Notes under the pieces: model-generated | What the model saw: the letters and a program-made list of their open reading frames with translations, nothing else | Told to the model about the DNA's origin: nothing | The model's database searches: none | Translations under genes and position numbers: made by a program | Source: Lewinellaceae bacterium | GTDB taxonomy: Bacteria > Bacteroidota > Bacteroidia > Chitinophagales > Saprospiraceae | DNA: 64,000 nucleotides | Assembly (NCBI GenBank): GCA_020636375.1 | Contig: JACJXZ010000015.1 | Span: forward strand, 186,001 to 250,000 | Direction of reading: 5' to 3' | In this document: positions 34,773 through 46,497 of the stretch, piece by piece | Layout: the number at the start of each line of letters is the position of its first letter | Numbering within the stretch: position 1 is the first letter of the stretch

Positions 34773-35498
34773 TCAACCGATCCAATCCTTCACCCGTTGC
34801 CGGAAGCTCTTTCCGACCGGCAGTTGCCCGCCGTTTTTCAGGCGCACGGTATTGCCTTCCACAAAATCGACGTGCTTCCGGTTGAGGATATAGGATTTGT
34901 GGATGCGAAAGAAATCGCCGGCGGGCAGTTCTTCTTCGAAACCGGACAAGGTCCGCGGCGTCAGGTGAAATTCGCCTTCCAGCCAGACTTTGACGTAGTT
35001 GCCGTAGCTTTCCAGGTAGAAAATATCCGAAAGGCTGACCTGGATATGGCGCTTGTCCACCTTGATGAATATCTGGCCCGGCTCGTGCCCGGCTGGCGCC
35101 GGGGGCCGGGCAGGGGAGGGCACGGCGCCCCGTTTCAGCTGATGCAACTCCATTGCTTTGTTGACGGCTTTCAGGAAACGGCCAAACCGGAAAGGCTTCA
35201 GCAGGTAATCGCACACATCCAGATCGAAGCTTTCCAGGGCGTATTCTTCGTAGGCGGAAGTGACGATGACGATCGGGGGGTGATGGAGGGTTCGCAGAAA
35301 ATCCAGCCCTTTGATTTTGGGCATCTGGATGTCGAGGAAGACCAGGTCGGTTTTTTGCCTGCTCAGAATAGAGAGGGCTTCGGTGGCCAGGTAGCACTGG
35401 CCGCATATCTCGAGGAAGGGCACGTCTTTGGCATACTCCAGGATGACTTTGTGCGCCAGGGGTTCGTCGTCGATGATCAGGGAACGCAGTTTGTTCAT
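34773..35498 (-). CDS. LytTR family response regulator
   Basis: A 241-residue regulator. The receiver domain (residues 4-120) has the acidic pair DDE (10-12), phosphoacceptor Asp56 in VFLDIQMPK and the conserved Lys in YLLKPF. The LytTR DNA-binding domain spans about 145-240 (LSDIFYLESYGNYVKVWLEG, FFRIHKSYILNRKHV). It overlaps the histidine kinase gene upstream by 4 bases (35495-35498), a sign of translational coupling. LytTR regulators bind direct repeats upstream of targets; the targets are not known here. Confidence 0.94.
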   Translation of the reverse strand: MNKLRSLIIDDEPLAHKVILEYAKDVPFLEICGQCYLATEALSILSRQKTDLVFLDIQMPKIKGLDFLRTLHHPPIVIVTSAYEEYALESFDLDVCDYLLKPFRFGRFLKAVNKAMELHQLKRGAVPSPARPPAPAGHEPGQIFIKVDKRHIQVSLSDIFYLESYGNYVKVWLEGEFHLTPRTLSGFEEELPAGDFFRIHKSYILNRKHVDFVEGNTVRLKNGGQLPVGKSFRQRVKDWIG

Positions 35499-36985
35499 AA
35501 AGCCAGTTTAAGCATTGCGGAATAGGCATGCCCGCTTTGTTCTGCCTGCAGTTCGTGCCGCTCCGGGAAGAGCAGTTCCAGCCTCCGCCTCAGGTTGCTC
35601 AGCCCGACGCCGTTGCCGGGTTCCGCATTTTCAAAGGAGTTGGCGCAGGTGAACAACAGGCCGGCCCCGTCGCTTTTCAGGCGTATGTGCAAAAAACAGG
35701 CTTTTTCCGCCGGTTCGATGCCATGCTTGAAAGCGTTTTCCACTAAGGTAATGAACAGCAGGGGAGGGATGCGCAGTTTTTCATCGGCAATATCCTTTTC
35801 GAACCGATAATCCAGCTTTTTATGCAGCCGTATCCGCTGCAGGCGGATGTAGTCTTCAATGTATTTGACCTCTTCAGCCAGCTCAACGCTTTCTTCTTTT
35901 CCTCTGTAAATAACATAGCGCATCAATTCGGAAAGCTGCAGGATCACCTCCGGCGTCTGCTGGTCCCGGGTGATGCTTAGCGCGTACAGGTTGTTCAGGG
36001 TGTTGAAGAAGAAATGCGGGTTAACCTGCTGTTTCAAAAGGTTGAGTTCCGCAGCGGCTCTTTCCTGTTCGAGCCTGGCTATTTCGGTGGATTGCCTGTG
36101 CCACTCCATCCCGATGATCAAAGGGGCGCTCAGCACCATGATCGAAAAAGGCAGCCCGCCCCGGTCGGATGGGAAAATCTCATGTGCGGTAAAAAGCAAC
36201 GCGCCTTCCAGCCGCACTGCCGGCAACGCGCCCAGAAGGAGGGCCAGAAACGGGTAAAAGGCCAGGATGGCCCCGGCTATCCCAAACCCATAGTAAAGCA
36301 GGCCTTTCTTCTTGAGCAGGATGGGCACCAGGAAATAATGGTTGACAAAATAAAAGAAGGAGTAGGCCATCAGGATGAGCAAAAACTGAAAGGTGTAACT
36401 GATGAACAACGGGATTCTCTGAACGAAGCCCGCAAAACCGTCAGGGGCGCCGGCACTGAATGGCCGGTAGGCAAACGCCGCGCCCAGCACGGAAGCCAGG
36501 ATAACTACCAGCAATAACAAGTTCTTTTCGAAATGATCTTGCTTCAGCCACCGGCCGGCGCCTTTCCGGCGAAGCAGGTAGCTGTTTAGGTGTATGGCCG
36601 CCTCGGCCAGCAAAAAACCCACTCCGATAACCATTACATAACCGGAGGGAACGGCCTGTCCTTGGGGCGGAAAGATAAAAAGGGGGCCGGACAGATATGC
36701 CTGAGCCATCGCCAGCAATACCGGCCAGGCCAGGAAGCAGCCTGCCCACAGCGCGCGGCAGGCATTGCGCCCCAGCTTCTCCTTCAGCCGCCCCCTGAAT
36801 AAGGCAAAGGCCAGCACCGGAAGGAACAGCAGGGTGGTGGACAGCACATAGGAGGTGTAATAAGGCCAGGTATACCGCCCGGATTCCACCATCATCACAT
36901 AACTGATAAGCAGTATTGTGGTGAAGAATATCCAGCTTGAATTCCCCAGCAGAAATTGTTCTGTTTTTCTTTTTATCCTTTTCAC
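35495..36985 (-). CDS. LytS/YehU-type membrane sensor histidine kinase
   Basis: A 496-residue kinase with several membrane spans in the first 270 residues (two blocks around an inter-helix loop) and the His_kinase domain with His324 in LKQQVNPHFFFNTLNNLYAL. The ATP-binding part is near LFITLVENAFKHGIEP and NGVGLSNLRRRLELLF. The start codon is GTG. It overlaps the LytTR regulator gene by 4 bases, so the pair is one system. No extracellular ligand domain is seen, so the signal may be sensed within the membrane. Confidence 0.92.
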   Translation of the reverse strand: MKRIKRKTEQFLLGNSSWIFFTTILLISYVMMVESGRYTWPYYTSYVLSTTLLFLPVLAFALFRGRLKEKLGRNACRALWAGCFLAWPVLLAMAQAYLSGPLFIFPPQGQAVPSGYVMVIGVGFLLAEAAIHLNSYLLRRKGAGRWLKQDHFEKNLLLLVVILASVLGAAFAYRPFSAGAPDGFAGFVQRIPLFISYTFQFLLILMAYSFFYFVNHYFLVPILLKKKGLLYYGFGIAGAILAFYPFLALLLGALPAVRLEGALLFTAHEIFPSDRGGLPFSIMVLSAPLIIGMEWHRQSTEIARLEQERAAAELNLLKQQVNPHFFFNTLNNLYALSITRDQQTPEVILQLSELMRYVIYRGKEESVELAEEVKYIEDYIRLQRIRLHKKLDYRFEKDIADEKLRIPPLLFITLVENAFKHGIEPAEKACFLHIRLKSDGAGLLFTCANSFENAEPGNGVGLSNLRRRLELLFPERHELQAEQSGHAYSAMLKLAL

Positions 36986-37217
36986 TGGTTTGATTTTAGT
37001 GTTGGTGATCTGGGGTTACGGGCCGGCAAATTAACGCCCCACCCTTGCTTATACAAATTTGCATGCCCAAAGGCATGTGCCCGGTGATGAACGGCAAATG
37101 TTCCGGCAATGACGCCGGCAGGGCCGTTCGCCACCACTTTAGCTCCCTTTGTCATTGATGTTTGAGCATCAACCCGTGCTCTGCTATTTTCGCAGGCGTA
37201 CCAAAACCGGAAAAGCA

Positions 37218-38096
37218 ATGAGCCTGAACATCAGCGGCCTGGCCAAAACATACCCCAACGGCGTCCGGGCTATCGACGACATCAACCTTGGTATCGGAAC
37301 CGGCATGTTTGGCCTGCTCGGCCCCAACGGCGCCGGCAAGTCCACCCTGATGCGGACCATCGCCACCCTGCAAAGCCCCGACGCCGGCAGCATATCCTTT
37401 GATGACATCGACGTGCTAAAGGAACCCATGCGCCTGCGCCGGGTACTCGGTTACCTGCCCCAGGAGTTCGGCGTTCACCCCGGCGTGTCGGCGGAGAGCC
37501 TGCTGGATTATTTCGCCGCGCTCAAAGGCGTCGCTTCCCGGGCGGAGCGCCGCCGCCTGGTCGGATACGTGCTGGAGGCCACCAACCTGTACGAAGTGCG
37601 CAAAAAACACGTGGATACCTTTTCCGGCGGCATGCGGCAGCGCTTTGGCATCGCCCAGCTGCTGCTCGGCAACCCCCGGCTGATCATCGTCGACGAACCT
37701 ACTGCCGGGCTGGACCCCGCCGAGCGCAGGCGCTTCCTCAATATCCTCCGGGAGGTAGGCACGCACAACACGGTTGTTTTTTCCACCCACATCGTCGATG
37801 ACGTGAAAGAGCTGTGCCATGAAATGGCTATCCTGAACGGCGGGCGTATTCTGCAAAAAGCGGCGCCAGCTGCCGCCACCGCCGCCCTGAAAGGGCTGGT
37901 GTGGACAAGGGCCGTGCCCCGGGAAGCCCTGGAGCGCATGGAAGCCAGGTATGGCGTGCTCTCCTCCAGCTACAACCCCGATCATTCCGTCAACATCCGG
38001 GTGTATGCCCCGGAGCGGCCCTCCCCGGAATTCACAGCGGCGGAACCGCAGCTGGAGGATGCCTATTTTGCCGCTTTGAAAAAGGAAGGCGGTTGA
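37218..38096 (+). CDS. ABC transporter ATP-binding protein
   Basis: A 292-residue ABC ATPase from ATG 37218 (MSLNISGLAKTYPNGVRAID). Walker A GPNGAGKST, Q loop YLPQEFG, signature FSGGMRQR and Walker B LIIVDEPTAGLDP are all intact. The C-terminal part (LVWTRAVPREALERMEARYG) is the type seen in ABC-2 exporters that pair with permease/M1-peptidase fusions. The next gene, 102 bases downstream, is exactly such a fusion. The frame stays open 69 bases upstream, but the leader there is not like the family. Confidence 0.93.
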   Translation: MSLNISGLAKTYPNGVRAIDDINLGIGTGMFGLLGPNGAGKSTLMRTIATLQSPDAGSISFDDIDVLKEPMRLRRVLGYLPQEFGVHPGVSAESLLDYFAALKGVASRAERRRLVGYVLEATNLYEVRKKHVDTFSGGMRQRFGIAQLLLGNPRLIIVDEPTAGLDPAERRRFLNILREVGTHNTVVFSTHIVDDVKELCHEMAILNGGRILQKAAPAAATAALKGLVWTRAVPREALERMEARYGVLSSSYNPDHSVNIRVYAPERPSPEFTAAEPQLEDAYFAALKKEGG

Positions 38097-38198
38097 CATT
38101 TTAACCGGATTGCAGTGGCGGCCAGAATCGCCCATCAGAAACCTTCAATTGCCCCGGAACCAGGAGACTTTAACTTCGAACCTTCAAACCTCCACCCC

Positions 38199-41100
38199 AT
38201 GTTCTCTGCCATCTTCCAATACGAACTTCGCCACTGGCGCCGGCAACCTTCCATTTACGCCTACGCCACTGTATTGCTGCTCGCCTCCGCCGGTGCCATG
38301 GCCGCCCAGGCCGGCATCGACGGCGAAGGGGCGGCGGTGCCCGGCATGGAGGCACTGGCCAACTCGCCCGCCCAGCTTCAGGAAATGGCCGGCTTTTTTA
38401 TGAAGCTGATCCTGTTTGTGATCCCCGCCATCGCCGGCGCTTCGGCCTACCGGGACTTCAGGAGCAACTTTCACCTTTTGTTGTATTCCTACCCGCTGGC
38501 CAAAAGCAGCTATTGGCTGGCCAAATTCAGCAGCGCCTTCATCGTCCTGGCCCTCGTCGCTTCCTCTGTTGGGTTCGGCTTTTTCATCGGCGCGCGCCTG
38601 CCGGGGGCCAACCCGGCTTTGGTGGGCCCCTTCCGGCCGGAAGCCTATCTGCAGCTCTATCTGGTGTATTTGCTTCCCAACGTGTTGCTCTTTGGTGCCG
38701 TCGTTTTCACCTTAGTGGCCCTGAGCCGGAATATCTATGCCGGCTTCATCGCGATCGTCCTCCTTTTTTTTATGCAGATGCTGGCCGGCAGTTTGTTTGC
38801 CGGGCAGGACAGCCGCTTCTTGTATGCCCTGCTGGATCCTTTCGGGCAGGAGGCCAGCTTCTATTACGCCCGTTACCGGACACTAACCGAGCGCAACGAA
38901 CTGCTGCTGCCCGTGAAAGGCATTGTCCTCTACAACCGCCTGTTGTGGCTGGGCATCGCGGCCGCCGTTTTCGGGTGGGGGTATAAACGGTTTTCTTTTC
39001 ATCATCAGAGCCTTTCCTTTGGTTGGTGGTGTGTTAAATCCGTTGATCCATTCAGCGGACCTGGAGGTCCGCTCTCCATTTGTGCCGAAAGTTCAACGAA
39101 TTTAATACACCACCCCTTTGGTTTAAGGAAGAAAAAACAGGGCCGGATCCTGGAAAAAAAACCAGGAAGCATCGCCAAAGTGGAGCTGCCGGCAGCCCGC
39201 TACGAATACGCTTTCCGGCAACAGCTGATTACCGCCTGGCGATTGGCAATGGCTGATTTTCGGTACATCCTCACAAGCCGGCTGTTCATCGCCATCCTCG
39301 CGGCGGGTTTGCTCGCCATTTTTTTCCAGCAGGCGGAGATGAGCCCGCAGTATGGCTTCCGCACCCTCCCGGTGACGTGGAAAATGCTGCGGATACCCAC
39401 CTTCCTGTTCCTGGGGGTTGTTCATATCCTTACTTTCCTCTACGCCGGCATGCTGGCGCATCGCGCCCGGATTGCCCGCATGGCTCAACTCGTGGACATT
39501 GCCCCCGTCCCCAACTGGGTTTTCCTGCTTTCCCAGCTGATGGCGCTGATCGCCATGCAGGCCATTTTACTGTTACTGGTCATGATTGCGGGCGTGTCCG
39601 TGCAATTGGGCCAAGGCTATTACCGGCTGGAAATCGGCCTGTATCTGTTTCAACTGTTCGGTTTGTACCTTCCGGGGCTGATTATCTGGGCATTTGCCGC
39701 CCTTTTTGTTCAAACGCTGTTTGCCAGCCCCTATTTGGGCCTGTTCCTGCTGGCCCTGGGTTCGATGGGGGTGATGGGCCTGCCCGAACTGGGAATCCAC
39801 CACCATGTCTTCCGCTTCAACTCGGCGCCCGAATTCGCGTATTCCGCCCTGGATGGCTTCGGCGCCACCCTGCCTGCCTGGCTGCTTTACAAATCCTATT
39901 GGATGCTGGGCGGCCTGTGCCTGCTGGCAGGCGCCTGGCTGTTTTGGGTGCGGGGGCTGTCCTTTTCCTTTTCAGAACGCCTGGCCATTACGCGAACGCG
40001 GTTCAAAGGCATTGCCGCAGTCGCTATCCTTTGTCTTTTGCTGGCTTTCCTGTCCCTGGGGTTTTCCATCTATTATGAAGACAACTACCTGTACGGGAAA
40101 ATAAACACCCCGCAGGAAGAGGAACGCTGGAAAGCGGAAAATGAGAAAAAGTATAAAAAGTATGAATACCGCATACAGCCCCGGATCACGGCCGTGAAAA
40201 TCAATATGGACATGTTCCCGGAAACGCGCGACTTCAAAGCCGCCGGGCAGTACACGCTGGTGAACCGGTCGGCACAGGTGATTGATACGTTGCTGGTCCA
40301 CTACAGTTATGACGAGACGACTGTCTACCGCCTGGGCCAGCCGGCCCGGTGCCTCAGCCGCGACACTTTCATTTGCTTCGACATCCACCTGCTGGAGCAG
40401 GGGCTGGCGCCGGGCGACAGCATGCAGTTGTATTTTGAAACTAAAAACGAGCCCAACAGCCTGTTCCGGACCAGCTCGCCGGTGAACTACAACGGTACTT
40501 TTATTGCCGACGATGTCTTCCCCGGCCTGGGCTACCGCCCCATCGAGCTGTCCGGCAACGGCAAACGGGCAAAATACGGCCTGCCGCCTCTGCCTGCGGA
40601 GCGGCCCCATCCGTCCGACAGCGCCGCCCTGCGTAATTCCTATTCTTCCCGCGACGCCGACTGGATCGCCTTCGAGGCTACCGTCAGCACTTCCGCCGAT
40701 CAGGTCGCCCTGGCGCCGGGTTACCTGCAAAGGGAATGGCAGGAGAATGGGCGTCGTTATTTCCAATACAAGATGGACAGCCGGATCAAGGATTACTACG
40801 GCTTCAACTCCGGGCGGTACAACGTCCTGATGGGCCAGTGGAACGGCGTCAGCCTGGAAATTTACCACCACCCCGGCCACGAGCACAACCTGGACAACAT
40901 GATGGAAGGCCTGAAGGGCGCCCTGGCCTACAACAGCCGCCATTTCGGCCCCTATCAGCACCGGCAGGCCCGCATCATTGAGTTTCCGGTAACGGTTGGG
41001 CAGTTTGCCACTACCTTTGCCAATTCCATTCCCTTCTCGGAAATCCATTTTATAACCGATACCCGGCACGAGGGCGCCATCGACTTCCCGCTTTACATCG

Positions 41101-41951
41101 CCGCTCACGAGATGGCCCACCAGTGGTGGGGCAACCAGCTCATGCCCGCCGACGTGCCGGGCGCAAAGATGCTGACCGAGAGCATGGCGGAATACACCGC
41201 GCTGAAAGTGCTGGAAAATAAGTATGGCAAGGCCGGGGTGCGCCGGTTTCTTAAGCTGAACCTGGATTGGTACCTCCGGGGCAGGGCAAAGGAAAGGAAA
41301 CAAGAGCGGCCGTTGTTGTTCGCCGAACCGGGGCAGGACTACATCCACTACCGGAAAGGAGCCCTGGTTTTTTATGCGATGAGCGATTATCTCGGCGAAA
41401 ATAACCTGAACCGGGCCATAAAAACTTACCTCGACGAAGTGCGCTTTCAGGAAGCGCCGTACACGACCTCCCGGGATATGCTCCGGCACATCCGCCGGGG
41501 TACTCCCGATTCCCTGTCCTACCTGCTCAGGGACCTCTTCGAGACCGTCACCCTGTACGACAACCGCATAACGGACGTAGAGGCAGCGCCCCTCGGCAAT
41601 GGCGCCTATCAGGTAGATATCGGGTTTGTCATCAGCAAATACCGCATCGACGGAAAGGGCCAAATTTCTTTTGAAGAAGAGGGCGCGGCGGCCCTGCCTG
41701 ATGAAGAGGGCAACAGCCCGGTTCGCTCGCTGCCCCTGGCGGATTATATCGAGATCGGCATATTCGGGAAAGAAGGCGCCAGTGGCGAAAAGGAGGAACT
41801 CTATCTCAGAAAACACAAGGCTGCCCGGATTCACAACAAAATCCGTATCGTCGTGGATAAGCAACCGGCGGCCGTGGCGGTGGACCCCTTCTTTAAGCTG
41901 ATAGACGCAGAGCCGGGGGATAACTGGAGGGGGATCGCAGAGGGGTTCTGA
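38199..41951 (+). CDS. ABC-2 permease fused to a gluzincin M1 aminopeptidase
   Basis: A 1250-residue fusion. Residues 1 to about 640 hold two blocks of membrane spans of ABC-2 permease type (MFSAIFQYELRHWRRQPSIY; second block from about residue 345). Residues about 690-1250 are an M1 metallopeptidase-like part with zinc motif HEMAHQWWG (His970, Glu971, His974) and Glu994, 19 residues between His974 and Glu994, the spacing usual for this fusion type. Between the two permease halves a 99-bp insertion (element 39025-39114 plus 9-bp duplication) adds 33 codons in frame. It works with the ATPase upstream; substrate unknown. The start at 38199 is chosen over GTG 38115 because it begins with the family-typical MFSAIFQYE. 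Confidence 0.92.
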   Translation: MFSAIFQYELRHWRRQPSIYAYATVLLLASAGAMAAQAGIDGEGAAVPGMEALANSPAQLQEMAGFFMKLILFVIPAIAGASAYRDFRSNFHLLLYSYPLAKSSYWLAKFSSAFIVLALVASSVGFGFFIGARLPGANPALVGPFRPEAYLQLYLVYLLPNVLLFGAVVFTLVALSRNIYAGFIAIVLLFFMQMLAGSLFAGQDSRFLYALLDPFGQEASFYYARYRTLTERNELLLPVKGIVLYNRLLWLGIAAAVFGWGYKRFSFHHQSLSFGWWCVKSVDPFSGPGGPLSICAESSTNLIHHPFGLRKKKQGRILEKKPGSIAKVELPAARYEYAFRQQLITAWRLAMADFRYILTSRLFIAILAAGLLAIFFQQAEMSPQYGFRTLPVTWKMLRIPTFLFLGVVHILTFLYAGMLAHRARIARMAQLVDIAPVPNWVFLLSQLMALIAMQAILLLLVMIAGVSVQLGQGYYRLEIGLYLFQLFGLYLPGLIIWAFAALFVQTLFASPYLGLFLLALGSMGVMGLPELGIHHHVFRFNSAPEFAYSALDGFGATLPAWLLYKSYWMLGGLCLLAGAWLFWVRGLSFSFSERLAITRTRFKGIAAVAILCLLLAFLSLGFSIYYEDNYLYGKINTPQEEERWKAENEKKYKKYEYRIQPRITAVKINMDMFPETRDFKAAGQYTLVNRSAQVIDTLLVHYSYDETTVYRLGQPARCLSRDTFICFDIHLLEQGLAPGDSMQLYFETKNEPNSLFRTSSPVNYNGTFIADDVFPGLGYRPIELSGNGKRAKYGLPPLPAERPHPSDSAALRNSYSSRDADWIAFEATVSTSADQVALAPGYLQREWQENGRRYFQYKMDSRIKDYYGFNSGRYNVLMGQWNGVSLEIYHHPGHEHNLDNMMEGLKGALAYNSRHFGPYQHRQARIIEFPVTVGQFATTFANSIPFSEIHFITDTRHEGAIDFPLYIAAHEMAHQWWGNQLMPADVPGAKMLTESMAEYTALKVLENKYGKAGVRRFLKLNLDWYLRGRAKERKQERPLLFAEPGQDYIHYRKGALVFYAMSDYLGENNLNRAIKTYLDEVRFQEAPYTTSRDMLRHIRRGTPDSLSYLLRDLFETVTLYDNRITDVEAAPLGNGAYQVDIGFVISKYRIDGKGQISFEEEGAAALPDEEGNSPVRSLPLADYIEIGIFGKEGASGEKEELYLRKHKAARIHNKIRIVVDKQPAAVAVDPFFKLIDAEPGDNWRGIAEGF
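39025..39114. mobile_element. 90-bp MITE, copy A2, inserted in frame in the ABC permease/peptidase gene
   Basis: It starts GGTGGTGTGTTAAATCC and ends in the complement CACCACC. It is flanked by CCTTTGGTT at 39016-39024 and 39115-39123, a 9-bp target duplication. It is 85/90 identical to copy A1 in inverse orientation, and all five differences are transitions. The inserted 99 bases are a multiple of three with no stop in the host frame, so the gene reads through. Without it the host would read SLSFGLRKKKQG. Confidence 0.93.
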
Positions 41952-42256
41952 AGGTTAGGGCACTACGGAAACCCAGGAAAAGGAGTGAAGGAGTGATTTA
42001 GCGAATGAGTGAATAGCAAATAGATTCAGCTATGTAATAAATTTTGATTTTGAATACAATACATATTTTATGTTTTTCCATTCAATCCCTCTCTTCTCAT
42101 CCGCCGAAGCCTGGCGAAGGTGGGCATCCACTCATTTGGGTGACTTTCCTGCCTCCGTCCGGCGGAGACGGACTACGGACCGGCAGAGACGGAGCAGCCT
42201 CATAAGTGTAAAAGTATAAGTATCTGAACACTAATAGTGATACATAAAACCGACTC
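41952..42256. other. Intergenic stretch with weak repeats
   Basis: About 300 bases after the ABC fusion gene. Near 41980-42020 it has GAGTGAAGGAGTGATTTAGC, then GAATGAGTGAATAGC, roughly complementary to the ATTCACTC repeat at 42466-42521. Near 42150-42200 it has CGTCCGGCGGAGACGGAC and related GGAG/CTCC dyads. No gene is recognised. Confidence 0.4.
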
Positions 42257-42448
42257 TAAGGGCTTGCACAGAAATAAATGGTACAGAATAGAGGAAGTTA
42301 TTTTGTGCGCTGGCAAGGCGCCAAACGCAGGCATAGCCGGAGCTACGGCGAGGCTTGGCAACAGTCTACCCCGTACACGGAGTGTCGGGGCCGCCAGCGT
42401 GCAAAAGAACGACTCTAAATGGAGTGTTTATTTTTGGGCAAGCCCTAA
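42257..42448. mobile_element. MITE-like element, family C
   Basis: About 192 bp with imperfect arms of roughly 65 bases. The left begins TAAGGGCTTGCACAGAAATA and the complement of the right end begins TTAGGGCTTGCCCAAAAATA; both continue to TTTTG(T/C)(G/A)CGCTGGC. The middle holds GCATAGCCGGAGCTACG (42331-42347) and CCCCGTACACGGAGTGTCGGGG. A near-match of the core, GCATAGCAGAGCTACG, occurs in the element at 55328-55525. No coding capacity; no clear target duplication. Confidence 0.6.
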
Positions 42449-42465
42449 GCCCCCGTTAATCATTC

Positions 42466-42521
42466 ATTCACTCATTCACTCATTCACTCATTCACTCATT
42501 CACTCATTCACTCATTCACTC
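42466..42521. repeat. Microsatellite (ATTCACTC)x7
   Basis: Seven perfect 8-base units in tandem, 56 bases, directly right of the family C element. It could vary in copy number. It lies 50 bases from the 3' end of the DUF393 gene. Confidence 0.95.
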
Positions 42522-42570
42522 CATGTACATAAAGGAGTTCTGGCAGGGGCCTTTACCCGCTTATCCATCC

Positions 42571-42975
42571 TCATTCCCCCAGGAACCTGCTCCTCAGCTC
42601 CGGCGTCGGCACCATGCACTGGTCCTTCTTCCCGAACCAGCGGTATCGGTTGCGGGCGATCCAGTCGTAGACGGCATTGCGGATGGGGCGGGGGACGATG
42701 ATGAAGCCGTAGAGGGCCGGCCAGGCGCCGGGAAGGTAGCGGGCCGCCCGCAGCGCCGCGTCCGACCGGGTGAACAGGCGCCCCTTTTCTACCAGGATGA
42801 CGGTGCTGACATCGGCAGGCGCTTCCGGGAACTGCTCCAGCAACTCTTTTGCTGCATCGGATTGCAGGGACGCGAAGCGGAAAACGCCTTCCGGATCCCG
42901 CCCGATGATGAACCGGACTGCCCCGTTACAGAGGTTGCAGACGCCGTCGAAGAGCAAAACGGGATGGTCTTTCAT
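42571..42975 (-). CDS. DUF393 / DCC family thiol-disulfide oxidoreductase-like protein
   Basis: A 134-residue protein from ATG 42975 (MKDHPVLLFDGVCNLCNGAV). The motif DGVCNLC is the family signature with the DxxCxxC cysteines at residues 14 and 17. Further conserved: RFASLQSDAAKELL, AALRAARYLPG and PIRNAVYDWIARNRYRWFG. Members are predicted thiol-disulfide oxidoreductases but are not well studied. The frame is open upstream to 43041, giving a non-conserved leader. Confidence 0.85.
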   Translation of the reverse strand: MKDHPVLLFDGVCNLCNGAVRFIIGRDPEGVFRFASLQSDAAKELLEQFPEAPADVSTVILVEKGRLFTRSDAALRAARYLPGAWPALYGFIIVPRPIRNAVYDWIARNRYRWFGKKDQCMVPTPELRSRFLGE

Positions 42976-43234
42976 AGTTGTTAGAACGCCCTGGCCGGGC
43001 GTGGAGTTCGGGGCTTTTTGGAAGGAAACTCCTTGTTGCATTAGGCAGGTTCAGGTTTTTTTTTCTATATTAACTCGCTTTTTTGATCTTTTCAGAGATT
43101 AAAAACAACTCTTCGATAGTTTTATTCCCTGAGCATTTTGTTGAAAATGAGACACTTGGGTGAAGTTGCCGGTTCCGGCAGGGCTTCAGCGGGGCGACTT
43201 TTGATTGTTCATTTTTTATATAAATACCTGGTTT

Positions 43235-46291
<3,057 letters not shown>

Positions 46292-46323
46292 GGGGCGTAT
46301 AACCCCGGCAAACAGAACTGATG

Positions 46324-46358
46324 AGAGCCACCCTGGCGGGCCGGGGTGGCTCTTTCCT
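46324..46358 (+). terminator. Terminator after the TonB receptor gene
   Basis: Stem AGAGCCACCC (46324-46333) with GGGTGGCTCT (46344-46353), then TTCCTTT. It lies 33 bases after the stop codon. Confidence 0.9.
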
Positions 46359-46497
46359 TTCATAGCTGATATTTTTAAATTTGTTAAAAGCGCAAAATAA
46401 ATTGGGGGAGGAGCGGGCTGCCCGCATCTTTGTTATGGCGCAAGCCGTTGATATAAAGACGAAATTTTTTTATTTTGAACGCCCGAAAACTAAATGT

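Noticed and set aside
39972..41864. Minus-strand frame of 630 codons over the M1 peptidase part
   Set aside because: Antisense shadow; the plus strand has the HEMAHQWWG zinc site.
42466..42521. Tandem 8-base units considered as a CRISPR array
   Set aside because: Units are contiguous with no spacers and far too short; it is a microsatellite, and no cas genes are near.
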